Shown piece by piece: positions 45,690 to 55,085 of a DNA stretch of 64,000 nucleotides. This DNA is from Flavobacterium sharifuzzamanii (GTDB lineage: Bacteria; Bacteroidota; Bacteroidia; Flavobacteriales; Flavobacteriaceae). Numbering within the stretch: position 1 is the first letter of the stretch; every line of letters starts with the position of its first letter. The notes under the pieces are model-generated. The model saw nothing but the letters and a program-made list of their open reading frames with translations. It searched no databases and had not been told where the DNA came from. The stretch lies in the NCBI RefSeq assembly GCF_003254585.1, contig NZ_QJGZ01000042.1, positions 1-64,000 of the forward strand, in the 5' to 3' direction. The translations under genes and the position numbers were made by a program.

Positions 45690-46937
45690 ATGTTATTCGA
45701 AGATTTATCACTTTCAAAAAGTATACAAAAAGCCGTATTTGAAGAAGGCTATTTAAATCCGACTCCTATTCAAGAAAAAGCAATTCCGATTGTTTTAGAA
45801 GGTCGTGATTTAATTGGCTGTGCGCAGACAGGAACAGGAAAAACAGCAGCTTTTGCCATTCCGATCATACACCAATTACATCGCATTGTTGGTTCGTCAA
45901 AAAAAGCCAAACAAATTCGTGCGCTTGTAGTTACACCTACTCGCGAATTAGCCGTACAAATTGGACAAAGTTTTGACACTTATGCTAAGTATACCAATTT
46001 AACACAGCTGACTATTTTTGGAGGAGTTTCACAAAACCCTCAAGTAGACGCTTTAAAAAATGGGGTTGATGTTTTAATTGCCACTCCAGGACGTTTGCTT
46101 GACCTTCACAAACAAGGTTTTCTTGATTTAAATCATCTGCACACTTTAGTGCTTGATGAAGCAGATCAGATGCTGGATATGGGTTTTATAAACGATGTAA
46201 AAAAAATCGTAAAGCTTACACCTAAAAATAGACAAACTTTACTTTTCTCTGCAACAATGCCAATCGCTATTCGCGAGCTTGCAGAAATGTTTCTTCAAGA
46301 TCCAGCAAAAGTTGAAGTTTCACCAGTTTCGTCTACTGCAGAAAATGTAGAACAGCGTATTTATTTTGTTGACAAAACAGAAAAAAGAAACTTGCTATAT
46401 ACTTTAATTAAAGAAGAAAATTTATCTAACGTACTTGTTTTTTCTAGAACAAAACACGGTGCAGATAATGTTGTTAAAGCACTTCGTAAAAAAGATATTC
46501 CTGCAGAAGCAATTCACGGAGATAAATCACAAAATGCAAGACAAAGAGTTCTAGACGCTTTTAAAAATAAAGAAGTTGGTGTTCTAGTTGCAACTGATAT
46601 TGCAGCTCGTGGAATTGACATCGAGCAATTACCTTATGTAATCAACTTTGATTTACCGAATATTCCTGAAACTTATGTTCACCGTATTGGCCGTACAGGT
46701 CGCGCTGGAAATGGCGGAATTGCAATTTCTTTCTGTGGAAAAGATGAACTTCCTTATTGGAAAGACATTCAGAAATTGATTAAAGTAGATGTAAAAACAA
46801 TTGCAGATCATCCGTATCAATGGCATTCTGGAAGTCCAGAAGCTGGAGAAAAACCTAAAAATTCAAACAGAAGCGGTGGTGCTCATAAATCGAGAAAATC
46901 AACAAACGCAAAGAAAAACAAAAAACGCTGGTACTAA
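45690..46937 (+). CDS. DEAD-box RNA helicase (RhlE-like)
   Basis: 415 residues with all motifs: Q motif (GYLNPTPIQEKAIP), I (AQTGTGKT), Ia (PTRELAVQ), Ib (TPGRLLD), II (DEAD), III (SAT), IV (VLVFSRTK), V (ATDIAARGID) and VI (HRIGRTGR). The short basic tail (about 375-415; KNSNRSGGAHKSRKSTNAKKNKKRWY) probably binds RNA. It unwinds short RNA duplexes, likely in ribosome assembly or mRNA turnover. The stop overlaps the end of the opposite histidine kinase gene by 4 bp. Confidence 0.95.
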   Translation: MLFEDLSLSKSIQKAVFEEGYLNPTPIQEKAIPIVLEGRDLIGCAQTGTGKTAAFAIPIIHQLHRIVGSSKKAKQIRALVVTPTRELAVQIGQSFDTYAKYTNLTQLTIFGGVSQNPQVDALKNGVDVLIATPGRLLDLHKQGFLDLNHLHTLVLDEADQMLDMGFINDVKKIVKLTPKNRQTLLFSATMPIAIRELAEMFLQDPAKVEVSPVSSTAENVEQRIYFVDKTEKRNLLYTLIKEENLSNVLVFSRTKHGADNVVKALRKKDIPAEAIHGDKSQNARQRVLDAFKNKEVGVLVATDIAARGIDIEQLPYVINFDLPNIPETYVHRIGRTGRAGNGGIAISFCGKDELPYWKDIQKLIKVDVKTIADHPYQWHSGSPEAGEKPKNSNRSGGAHKSRKSTNAKKNKKRWY

Positions 46938-46950
46938 ACAGCGTTTTTTT
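46921..46950. terminator. Shared terminator over both convergent stop codons
   Basis: AAAAACGCTG / CAGCGTTTTT stem with an 8-nt loop that holds both stop codons (plus-strand TAA, minus-strand TAG); T-run on the plus strand. Confidence 0.85.
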
Positions 46951-49117
46951 CTTTTATAAGGAAATTGATTATTTTAAATAACTTAACTGGCTCAAAAGGT
47001 TTAATAATAATATCATTCATTCCAGACGAAATCGCTTCATCTGTAATTTCATCTTTATCAAAAGCCGTTAAAGCCACAATTGGAGTTTCTATACCTTGAA
47101 GACGGATTCGTTTAGTGGTTTCAAATCCATTCATTAAAGGCATATTAATATCCATTAAAATCAAATCGAAAGTTTCCTTTTCCAAAGCCTTAAGTGCAGC
47201 AAAACCATCGTCGACTACTTTGCAGGAATAATTATTTTTTTCGATAATCTTTTTCGTCACGAGCTGATTAATCAAATTATCTTCGACTACTAAAATTTTA
47301 TAAACCTCGCTTGAAGTCAGATCAACTTCAATTTCATCAATAATACTTTTTGTTTTCGCTAAATCATGTTCAAAGGCAATTGTGAATGAAAATGCAGTTC
47401 CCTTTCCTAAATCACTGTCAAGCGTAATTGTACTTCCGAAGAGCCCAAGTAATCTTTTTACAATACTAAGCCCCAAACCAGTACCTTGATAATCTTCATC
47501 TCGTCTGCCAACTTGGACAAACTTTTCGAAAATTTTATTCTGATCTGCAACTGCAATTCCGATTCCGTTATCTTTAATTAAGAAATCTAAATAATACAGC
47601 TTTCCTTCCACTTTATTCAACTTTACGTTAATTTCAACTTGTCCGTCTTTCGTAAATTTTAATGCATTACTTACCAAGTTCATTAAAATCTGTGCAAGAC
47701 GCAGTTTATCTCCAATTAAGTACTCAGGAATATTTGAGTCAATATTAGTAGAAATTCTATTATTATTTTTCTGCGAAAGAAAAGAAAGCGAATTTTTGAT
47801 TACTGTAATTTCATCAGAAATATTAAAAGTTAGGTTTTCAAGTACAATCTTGTTCTCTTCGATTTTATTAATCTGAAGAATATCATTTACAAGAGATAGT
47901 AAATATCTCGCGGAGAATTTAAGAGAACTTAAATGCTGGCTTCTTGAAATTTCTTTATGTTCTTCAAGAAGCATATTTGTAATGCCCACAACACCATAAA
48001 GCGGAGTCCTCAATTCGTGGCTTATAGTCGATATAAACTGAGTTTTAAGCAAAGAGGCTTCCTCTGCAATTTCTTTGGCTTTAAGAAGCTCTAAATTGTG
48101 TTTCTTTTTATATCGAATGTTCCTTATTAGTGTAATAATTAAAACTAAAAGAATAAGAGAAATTAAAATGAAAAGAATTACAATAATTTTTGATTTCCTT
48201 AAGCTCTGCGATTGCTCTACTTTTTCTCCTTCAACCTTATCGATTTGCCTCTTATACTCATCCAACTCAAGACTTAAACCAGCTTGCGATGCCTTTTTAA
48301 TCTTCTTAACATCGTATAGATTATCTGAAAGATCATAATGTTTAACAAGTGCATCATACGCTTCTTTATGCCTGTTTGTTTTATTCAAAAAATGCGAATA
48401 TTCTAAATAAGCATGTGACAGATCTATTTTTTCCTGACATTTTTTACCTGCTTCAATGGCACTCAAAAAATAAGCATTTGCCGCTTTATTATCATTTTTA
48501 TAGCTAGAGTAAATACCATTCAGCATAGCAACAATAACCTCTGTCGATTCGTCATTGTACTTTATTTTAGTGCTGTTTACATACTTTAAAAAGAGATATC
48601 CCTGATTGTAATTTCCAATATCAAAATAAGCCCATGCAATATTTACGTTTGTAAAATAAACCTCTTTTAAATCATTTATTTTCAAAGCATAAGCTACTGC
48701 TTTTTTATAACTACGGATTCCTTCATCAAATTGTTCTTTTCCGAAACAATACATGTTTCCTAAATTATTATAAAGGTTACATTTTAAAGAATCGTTATTG
48801 GTCTTATTGGCATAATACAAACCTTTTTTATAGAAAAAAATGGCTTTATCATACTCTGTCAATTCGTTATAATTTGCAGCTATAATATTATAAGAGCGAG
48901 CAATAAGACAATTGTCTTTTATGGCTGTTGCAGCACTTAAGGCAGCTCTCGAATAGATTAATGATTTCTCGAAATTAGATTCCCTAAAATTTAAAAGTGC
49001 TTTCTTTACCGTCTTATCAATTTTAGGATCGAGGTTGCAATTAGATTGCGCGATTGCTGAATTGGCAAAGCAATTCAGAACCAAAAATAAGAGTAAAAAA
49101 ATCCGTTTGTGGGGCAT
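46934..49117 (-). CDS. Hybrid histidine kinase with TPR sensor region
   Basis: 727 residues. Signal peptide 1-23 (NSAIAQ), then TPR repeats (about 28-270; AYNIIAANYNELTEYDKAIFFYKKGLYYANK), a short coiled coil and a transmembrane helix (about 308-330). In the cytoplasm: HisKA with His367 (STISHELRTPLYG), HATPase (about 475-600; LRLAQILMNLVSNALKF, DNGIGIAV, GTGLGLSIVKRLL) and a C-terminal receiver with Asp656 (LILMDINMPLMNGFE). The signal and output partner are unknown. No transcription factor gene is adjacent. Confidence 0.94.
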   Translation of the reverse strand: MPHKRIFLLLFLVLNCFANSAIAQSNCNLDPKIDKTVKKALLNFRESNFEKSLIYSRAALSAATAIKDNCLIARSYNIIAANYNELTEYDKAIFFYKKGLYYANKTNNDSLKCNLYNNLGNMYCFGKEQFDEGIRSYKKAVAYALKINDLKEVYFTNVNIAWAYFDIGNYNQGYLFLKYVNSTKIKYNDESTEVIVAMLNGIYSSYKNDNKAANAYFLSAIEAGKKCQEKIDLSHAYLEYSHFLNKTNRHKEAYDALVKHYDLSDNLYDVKKIKKASQAGLSLELDEYKRQIDKVEGEKVEQSQSLRKSKIIVILFILISLILLVLIITLIRNIRYKKKHNLELLKAKEIAEEASLLKTQFISTISHELRTPLYGVVGITNMLLEEHKEISRSQHLSSLKFSARYLLSLVNDILQINKIEENKIVLENLTFNISDEITVIKNSLSFLSQKNNNRISTNIDSNIPEYLIGDKLRLAQILMNLVSNALKFTKDGQVEINVKLNKVEGKLYYLDFLIKDNGIGIAVADQNKIFEKFVQVGRRDEDYQGTGLGLSIVKRLLGLFGSTITLDSDLGKGTAFSFTIAFEHDLAKTKSIIDEIEVDLTSSEVYKILVVEDNLINQLVTKKIIEKNNYSCKVVDDGFAALKALEKETFDLILMDINMPLMNGFETTKRIRLQGIETPIVALTAFDKDEITDEAISSGMNDIIIKPFEPVKLFKIINFLIKEKNAV

Positions 49118-49157
49118 TAATCGGCTAATTTGATCAAATATACACTTTAAAATAAAA

Positions 49158-49190
49158 AAAAGCTGTATTTCACAAAAAAATACAGCTTTT
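49158..49190 (-). terminator. Terminator of the dicarboxylate symporter gene
   Basis: AAAAGCTGTATTT / AAATACAGCTTTT 13-bp stem with a 7-nt loop and T-run on the minus strand. Confidence 0.92.
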
Positions 49191-49241
49191 CAAATATTAT
49201 TTCAATAACTAAGATAAAAAAATTAAAATCTCAGTATATTT

Positions 49242-50504
49242 TTATTCTTTATTCTCTTCCCATTGTCCTACAACAGAAGTTGCTAATGCATTTCCTAATA
49301 CGTTTGTAGCACTTCTAAACATATCGCAGAAGTGGTCAATTGGAAGAATCAATGCGATACCTTCAATCGGAATATCAAACATACCGCAAGTTGCAGCAAC
49401 TACAACCAAACTTGCTCTTGGCACACCTGCAATACCTTTACTAGTAAGCATTAAAACTAAAAGCATTGCCATCTGCGTTCCTAAATCTAAATGCACATTG
49501 TAGAATTGAGCAATAAAAATACTTGCAAAAGTCATGTACATCATACTTCCGTCAAGGTTAAACGAATATCCAAGCGGCAGCATAAAAGAAACAATTTTAT
49601 CTTTTACCCCAAAACCTTCTAATTCTTCTGTTAATTTTGGAAATACAGCTTCACTACTTGTTGTTCCAAAAGCAATTGCTAAAGGTCCAGTAATACGTCT
49701 TAATAATTCAGTCATTCTTCCTTTAAGGAAAATATACCCGATGGCAATTAAAATAACCCATAAAGTACTAATTCCGATTAAAAACGAACCGAAAAACTTA
49801 AAGTAAGTAATCACCAATTCTTCTGCATCTCGTATAGCAAACACACCTGCAATCGCTCCAAAAACTCCAATTGGCGCAAATTTCATTACATAGTTTACCA
49901 TTTTTAAAACGACATGCGATAATTTATCAAAAGCACCAATAATAGGCTTTACTGTATCTCCTAAAGAAGCTGCCGCCAATCCGAAGAAGATTGAGAAAAC
50001 TACAATTTGAAGAATCTCATTAGTAGCCATTGCTTCAACTATACTTTTTGGTACGATATGCTCAACAAAATTATCAAAAGACAAATTTTGTGTTTTACCA
50101 GTAACTTCAGAAGCTGCTGCCATATCAACGTGATCTAATTTTAGACCAACACCTGGCTGCAAAATATTCACATAAAACAATCCGATTAGAAGCGAAATAA
50201 ATGACGCTGTAAAAAACCATCCAATAGCTTTTCCTCCAATTCTTCCAACAGTTTTAATATCACCCAATTTCGCAATTCCAACCACCAAAGTCGTAAAAAC
50301 CAATGGAGAAATAATCATTTGCACCAAACGAATAAAGATGGTTGCCAGCATTTTAATTTTACTGCTAAATGCCTGCGCTGCTTCGGGCGAAATGCTATTG
50401 TGCAGAATAATTCCTAAAATGGCTCCTAGAACCATCGCAATAATAATCTGCCCTGTTAATCCCGAAAGAAATGATGTTTTTTTAGTTTCTGTAACTTCTT
50501 GCAT
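49242..50504 (-). CDS. Dicarboxylate/amino acid:cation symporter (DAACS family)
   Basis: 420 residues with about eight transmembrane helices and two re-entrant loops. Conserved family segments: FIRLVQMIISPLVFTTLVVGIAKLGD, FGTTSSEAVFPKLTEELE (serine-rich HP1), GYSFNLDGSMMYMTFASIFIAQFYN (NLDG), and GIAGVPRASLVVVAATCGMFDIPIEGIALILPIDHFCDMFRSATNVLGNALAT. Moves glutamate, aspartate or C4-dicarboxylates with H+ or Na+ at the inner membrane. The exact substrate is not clear. Monocistronic by its terminator and the aroC gene behind it, 52 bp apart. Confidence 0.93.
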   Translation of the reverse strand: MQEVTETKKTSFLSGLTGQIIIAMVLGAILGIILHNSISPEAAQAFSSKIKMLATIFIRLVQMIISPLVFTTLVVGIAKLGDIKTVGRIGGKAIGWFFTASFISLLIGLFYVNILQPGVGLKLDHVDMAAASEVTGKTQNLSFDNFVEHIVPKSIVEAMATNEILQIVVFSIFFGLAAASLGDTVKPIIGAFDKLSHVVLKMVNYVMKFAPIGVFGAIAGVFAIRDAEELVITYFKFFGSFLIGISTLWVILIAIGYIFLKGRMTELLRRITGPLAIAFGTTSSEAVFPKLTEELEGFGVKDKIVSFMLPLGYSFNLDGSMMYMTFASIFIAQFYNVHLDLGTQMAMLLVLMLTSKGIAGVPRASLVVVAATCGMFDIPIEGIALILPIDHFCDMFRSATNVLGNALATSVVGQWEENKE

Positions 50505-50556
50505 TAAATTATTTTTTGATTATTAAAATATAAGACCCTCACTGTCTTACCTTTTA

Positions 50557-51615
50557 TTAATATGTTTTGTTGATTAAATAAAAATCTGCCAAAACAATTG
50601 CAGCCATCGCTTCTACGATTGGCACTGCGCGAGGCACTACACACGGATCATGACGTCCTTTTCCTGTCATTGGTGTAATGTTTCCTTTATTATCTAACGA
50701 ATCCTGAGTCTGCATGATAGTTGCAACAGGTTTAAAAGCAACTCTGAAATAAATATCCATTCCGTTACTTATTCCGCCTTGGATTCCGCCAGAAAGATTT
50801 GTTTTTGTTGTTCCGTCTGGATTGTATAAATCGTTATGTTCGCTTCCTTTCATTTCAGATCCAGAAAAACCGCTTCCGTATTCAAAACCTTTTACCGCAT
50901 TAATAGAAAGCATTGCTTTTCCTAATTCTGCATGAAGTTTATCAAATACTGGTTCTCCTAAACCAACTGGAACATTCTGAATTACACAAGTCACAACACC
51001 TCCAACAGTGTCTCCCTGTTTGCGGATGTCGCGAATATATTCTTCCATGATCGCTGCAGATTTCTCATCTGGACAACGAACTGGATTGCTTTCAATTTTA
51101 GAAAAATCCAATTCCTGATACGGTGTTTCTAAATGAATTGGTCCAACAGAAGAAACATAAGCATTGATCTTAATTTCAGGCAACATTTGCTTTGCAATTG
51201 CACCCGCTACTACTCTACTCGCTGTTTCTCTTGCAGAACTTCTCCCGCCACCGCGATAATCACGAAAGCCGTATTTCTGATCGTAAACATAATCGGCATG
51301 GCTTGGTCTGTAGTTATCTTTTATATGAGAGTAATCGTCTGATTTTTGATTGGTGTTTGGAATAATGAAACCAATTGGAGTTCCCGTTGTTTTTCCTTCA
51401 AATATTCCTGATAGAAATTGAACGCTGTCTGGTTCTTTTCTCTGTGTAACAATTGCCGACTGACCTGGCTTTCTACGAGCCATATCTACTTCAATTGCTT
51501 CAAAATCTAATTGTATTCCTGGAGGGCATCCGTCAATAATTCCGCCTAAAGCTTCACCGTGAGATTCTCCAAATGTAGTTACTTTATATAGTGTGCCGAA
51601 GCTGTTTCCTGCCAT
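50557..51615 (-). CDS. aroC: Chorismate synthase
   Basis: 352 residues, standard length. It makes chorismate from 5-enolpyruvylshikimate 3-phosphate using reduced FMN, the last step of the shikimate pathway. Signatures: GESHGEALGGIIDGCPPG, RRKPGQSAIVTQRKEPD, SDDYSHIKDNYRPSHADY, YRGGGRSSARETASRV and the C-terminal GRHDPCVVPRAVPIVEAM. A TACATTTG -7 box at 51632-51639 gives a short leader. Confidence 0.97.
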   Translation of the reverse strand: MAGNSFGTLYKVTTFGESHGEALGGIIDGCPPGIQLDFEAIEVDMARRKPGQSAIVTQRKEPDSVQFLSGIFEGKTTGTPIGFIIPNTNQKSDDYSHIKDNYRPSHADYVYDQKYGFRDYRGGGRSSARETASRVVAGAIAKQMLPEIKINAYVSSVGPIHLETPYQELDFSKIESNPVRCPDEKSAAIMEEYIRDIRKQGDTVGGVVTCVIQNVPVGLGEPVFDKLHAELGKAMLSINAVKGFEYGSGFSGSEMKGSEHNDLYNPDGTTKTNLSGGIQGGISNGMDIYFRVAFKPVATIMQTQDSLDNKGNITPMTGKGRHDPCVVPRAVPIVEAMAAIVLADFYLINKTY

Positions 51616-51631
51616 TGTGTTTTGTTTTGAG

Positions 51632-51639
51632 CAAATGTA
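51632..51639 (-). promoter_or_regulatory. -7 box candidate for aroC
   Basis: CAAATGTA on the plus strand is TACATTTG on the minus strand, 17 bases before the aroC ATG. Confidence 0.5.
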
Positions 51640-51803
51640 AGTTTTATGAATTAAATTAAAAAATTTAAAACTGGTATTATTAACGAAACATTAAATGGAA
51701 TAAAAATCACAATTTGGTAAAATTATCCTTCTTTTAATAACCTTTTAATAAAGTCAGATTTCACAAACTTTCTTTCATTTGTAAAACTTCAAATCAAGAA
51801 AAA

Positions 51804-52625
51804 TTGAAAAAAAGAAATGTCGAATTGGTCATTCTTTCTGATGTCCATTTAGGAACTTACGGAAGTCACGCAAAAGAACTAAACAACTATCTTTCAAGCA
51901 TTAAACCCAAAACTTTAGTCTTAAATGGCGATATAATTGATGCTTGGCAGTTTCGTAAATCTTATTTTCCAAAAGCCCATTTGCGCGTTATCCAGCGTAT
52001 TATTGGAATGGCTTCTAAAGGAACAAAAGTGTATTATATCACTGGAAATCACGACGAGATACTTCGCAAATTCAGTGATATGAATATGGGAAATTTTGCA
52101 CTTGTTGATAAATTGGTTTTAGAATTAGACGATAAAAAAGCCTGGATTTTTCACGGAGACGTTTTTGATGCCTCTGTACAGCACTCAAAATGGATTGCAA
52201 AACTAGGTGGCTTAGGTTACGATTATCTGATTTTAATGAACCGTTTTGCTAATTGGTGTCTGGCAAAATTAGGACGCGAACCTTATTCTTTTTCTAAAAA
52301 AATAAAAGCAAGCGTTAAAAAAGCGGTAAAATTTATTTCGGATTTTGAAACAACCGCAACTGATTTGGCTATTGAAAAAAATTACGATTATGTTATCTGT
52401 GGACATATTCATGAACCCAAAATCATAACCAAAGAAAACAAACACGGCTCTACTTTATATCTAAATTCGGGCGACTGGGTGGAAAACTTAACTGCTTTAG
52501 AATATCATAAAAAACGATGGAAATTGTTTTCTTATAAGGCCAGTAATTTTGTCGAAGAAGAAAATCTTTTAGAAATGGAAGACCTTCTCACCTCTCAGCT
52601 AATTTCGTCCATAATCCTAAAATAA
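51804..52625 (+). CDS. LpxH-like UDP-2,3-diacylglucosamine diphosphatase
   Basis: 273 residues from a TTG start (TTGAAAAAAAGAAATG). Calcineurin-type metallophosphatase: LSDVHLGTYGSHAKEL (DxH), LNGDIIDAW (GD), YITGNHDE (GNHD), IFHGDVFD and VICGHIHEP (GHxH). Bacteroidota proteins of this kind replace classical LpxH in lipid A synthesis, releasing UMP from UDP-diacylglucosamine. It is longer than the E. coli enzyme by about 30 residues at the C-terminus. The precise substrate is inferred from family. Confidence 0.85.
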   Translation: MKKRNVELVILSDVHLGTYGSHAKELNNYLSSIKPKTLVLNGDIIDAWQFRKSYFPKAHLRVIQRIIGMASKGTKVYYITGNHDEILRKFSDMNMGNFALVDKLVLELDDKKAWIFHGDVFDASVQHSKWIAKLGGLGYDYLILMNRFANWCLAKLGREPYSFSKKIKASVKKAVKFISDFETTATDLAIEKNYDYVICGHIHEPKIITKENKHGSTLYLNSGDWVENLTALEYHKKRWKLFSYKASNFVEEENLLEMEDLLTSQLISSIILK

Positions 52626-52712
52626 ACACCTCAAAAGCAGGTTTTTAAGAATTTTAACGCTCCAAATTCCTGAAAATGTAAATTATGTAACAATTTTCAA
52701 AAATATTATACG

Positions 52713-52741
52713 TTTTGTATCTAACTGTAATAATACATTTG
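52713..52741 (+). promoter_or_regulatory. Promoter candidate for the outer-membrane barrel gene
   Basis: TTTTG (52713-52717), 16 bp, TACATTTG (52734-52741), 23 bases before the ATG. Spacing is one base short of the usual range. Confidence 0.55.
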
Positions 52742-52764
52742 ATTAAAATTAATTTACCATTTTT

Positions 52765-53262
52765 ATGAAAAAGATACTTTTATCTGCCATTATGCTTCTT
52801 GGTTTAGCATTTACGGCTCAATCACAAGAAATTTCGAAACATGCTTTAGGATTACGTTTAGGAGACAACAACGGATTTGGAGGAGAAATATCGTACCAAT
52901 TAGGTTTAAATCAAAAAAATAGACTTGAGTTCGATTTAGGATGGAGAAACAGTAGTGATGTAGACGCAATAAAAGGGGTTGCTCTTTACCAATGGGTTTG
53001 GAACATCGACGGAGGTTTTAACTGGTATGCTGGTGTCGGAGGAGGACTAGCAGCTTGGGATCACGATTATTACAACAATAATTACAGATATAGCGATAGC
53101 GGAACTTATGTTTTTGCAGCTGGAGATATCGGTATAGAATATAGATTTAAAGAAGTGCCAATTACTTTATCATTGGACGCGAGACCAGAAATTGGTTCAG
53201 GATATTATGATGATGATAACTTTGGATTTGACGTTGGTCTAGGTGTCAAATTTAGATTCTAA
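52765..53262 (+). CDS. Small outer-membrane beta-barrel protein
   Basis: 165 residues with signal peptide 1-21 (TAQSQE). The mature protein alternates aromatic and glycine residues (ALGLRLGDNNGFGGEISYQL, LEFDLGWRN, GFNWYAGVGGGLAAWDHDYYNNNYRY, IGIEYRFKEVPITLSLDARPE) and ends in VGLGVKFRF with a C-terminal Phe, the outer-membrane insertion signal. Likely an eight-stranded barrel of unknown role. Own promoter and terminator. Confidence 0.82.
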   Translation: MKKILLSAIMLLGLAFTAQSQEISKHALGLRLGDNNGFGGEISYQLGLNQKNRLEFDLGWRNSSDVDAIKGVALYQWVWNIDGGFNWYAGVGGGLAAWDHDYYNNNYRYSDSGTYVFAAGDIGIEYRFKEVPITLSLDARPEIGSGYYDDDNFGFDVGLGVKFRF

Positions 53263-53288
53263 AATAAATTAAAAAATAATTGTAAAAA

Positions 53289-53323
53289 GAAGCCTGTCGT
53301 TTAAAATAGACAGGCTTTTTTTT
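53289..53323 (+). terminator. Terminator of the outer-membrane barrel gene
   Basis: AAGCCTGTC / GACAGGCTT stem with a 10-nt loop and a run of T's. Confidence 0.93.
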
Positions 53324-53342
53324 ACTTCAAAACATTAAGCTC

Positions 53343-53768
53343 TTAATTAATGATAATCGCTTTTTTAGAATGGATCTTTACAACTGTATAAGGATATGAA
53401 ATCACCTGCATAGTCATCGCATCTTTTGCAGGACTGTTTTCTTTTACAGTGATAATGATATTTTTATCTGTTTCTTCAACCTTTTCAACATCTATCGTAT
53501 AGCCGCTTGTGTTTTTTTCGCCCATATTCAGAATCACATAATTATAATCTTGAACATCTGGATCTTTCATCTTATGAGCCAAATTCGGATCGTTTTCAAG
53601 CATTTTGATTTCATTTGGTTCAGTCAGAATTTCAAAAAATTTAATATTCCCGCCACCGTCAGATTGTGTTGTCAAAACCTCGTACAGCGCTGCATTTGAA
53701 CTTCCAGTCTTCTTCACTCCGCAAGAAATCAAAACAAAAACCGCTAAAACAGAAATTACTTTTTTCAT
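53343..53768 (-). CDS. PrcB-C-like lipoprotein
   Basis: 141 residues. MKKVISVLAVFVLISC is a lipoprotein signal peptide. The mature part (EILTEPNEIKMLENDPNLAHK, YNYVILNMGEKNTSGYTIDVEKVEETDKNIIITVKENSPAKDAMTMQVISYPYTVVKIHSKKAIII) resembles the PrcB C-terminal domain, with its GxGYxI and PxxxVxI pattern. PrcB is an accessory of a protease in Treponema; no protease gene is adjacent here. It is 15 bp downstream of bshA, so probably co-transcribed. Function uncertain. Confidence 0.75.
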   Translation of the reverse strand: MKKVISVLAVFVLISCGVKKTGSSNAALYEVLTTQSDGGGNIKFFEILTEPNEIKMLENDPNLAHKMKDPDVQDYNYVILNMGEKNTSGYTIDVEKVEETDKNIIITVKENSPAKDAMTMQVISYPYTVVKIHSKKAIIIN

Positions 53769-53783
53769 TTTTATCCTTTTAAA

Positions 53784-54929
53784 TTAGTGCTTCTCCAATT
53801 TGTAATCATCAACCGCTTTTTGGTACAAAGCTTCATATTTAGGTAATATGTTTTTAATATCAAATTTTTTTGCTACCTCTAATGCATTTGCTTTAAACTG
53901 ACTCAAAACAGCGTCATCTTTTAAAATCTTTAAAGCATTTTGCGCCATTTCTTCAACGTTCCCAACATTGCTTAAGTAACCCGAAAAACCATCGTAATTA
54001 ACTTCAGGCAAACCTCCAGAATTACTTGAAATTACCGGAACCCCACATGCCATCGCTTCTAATGCCGCCAAACCAAAACTCTCAGTTTCTGAAGGCAGTA
54101 AAAACAAATCGGTCATACATAAGATTTTATCAATCTCGTGGCTATTTCCAAAGAAAATCACTTTGTCTAAAATCCCTAATTCCTGACATAAAATTTCTGC
54201 TTTTTCTTTTTCAGGTCCATCTCCAACCATCATTAGTTTAGCTGGAATTTCTTTCTGAACATTATAGAAAATCTTAATGATATCTGGAATGCGCTTTACT
54301 TTTCTAAAGTTACTAATATGCGTTATAATACGTTCATTCTCATTCGCCATTACATAGCGGTGACAAGGCGCGTTCGGATCTTTTTTGACTTTGTCCAATT
54401 CAATAAAATTCGGGATCACCTTAATTTTATTTTTGATTTTGAACAATTTCAAAGTATCATCTTTCAAACTCTGAGAAACCGAAGTCACGTAATCTGATTT
54501 ATTAATGCTAAAAGTCACCGCAGGTTTGTAAAACGGATGATTTCCAACAAGTGTAATATCAGTTCCGTGAAGTGTGGTAATCATCGGAAGATTAATTCCT
54601 TCGTTTTTAAGCATTTGCTTTGCCATATAACCTGCATAAGCATGTGGAATAGCGTAATGAACGTGCAGAAGCTCAATTTTGTACAATTTTACCATATCGA
54701 CCAACTTGCTAGACAACGCTAATTCGTACGGCTGATAATGAAACAAAGGATATTCCGGAACATTTACTTCATGGTAATGAACATTCGGATTTAAAAGTGC
54801 CAATCTAACTGGCTGACTATATGTAATAAAATGTATTTCGTGTCCTCTTCTGGCTAATTCGAGACCTAACTCTGTGGCTACTACACCACTACCTCCAAAA
54901 GTAGGATAACAGACTATTGCTATTTTCAT
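53784..54929 (-). CDS. bshA: N-acetyl-alpha-D-glucosaminyl L-malate synthase
   Basis: 381 residues of GT-B fold (GT4). MKIAIVCYPTFGGSGVVATELGLELARRGHEIHFITYSQPVRL, LHVHYAIPHAYAGYMAKQML, TTLHGTDITLVG, THISNFRKVKRIPDII, MVGDGPEKEKAEILC and LLPSETESFGLAALEAMACGVPVISSNSGGLPEV identify BshA. It joins GlcNAc from UDP-GlcNAc to L-malate, the first step of bacillithiol synthesis, so the organism should make this thiol. bshB and bshC are not in the window. A TATTTTTG box lies upstream at 54958-54965. Confidence 0.96.
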   Translation of the reverse strand: MKIAIVCYPTFGGSGVVATELGLELARRGHEIHFITYSQPVRLALLNPNVHYHEVNVPEYPLFHYQPYELALSSKLVDMVKLYKIELLHVHYAIPHAYAGYMAKQMLKNEGINLPMITTLHGTDITLVGNHPFYKPAVTFSINKSDYVTSVSQSLKDDTLKLFKIKNKIKVIPNFIELDKVKKDPNAPCHRYVMANENERIITHISNFRKVKRIPDIIKIFYNVQKEIPAKLMMVGDGPEKEKAEILCQELGILDKVIFFGNSHEIDKILCMTDLFLLPSETESFGLAALEAMACGVPVISSNSGGLPEVNYDGFSGYLSNVGNVEEMAQNALKILKDDAVLSQFKANALEVAKKFDIKNILPKYEALYQKAVDDYKLEKH

Positions 54930-55085
54930 GGATTAAATTTAATTCTACGAAAATACTCAAAAATAGCGTTTAATTAACTGTTTAAATTGTTAGATTTTTG
55001 TGAATCTTACTTCCATACATTTCATATTTCGGCAATCTAATTTTACCTTTAACTTTTAAATCCACAATATCTTACTAGCATTTAC

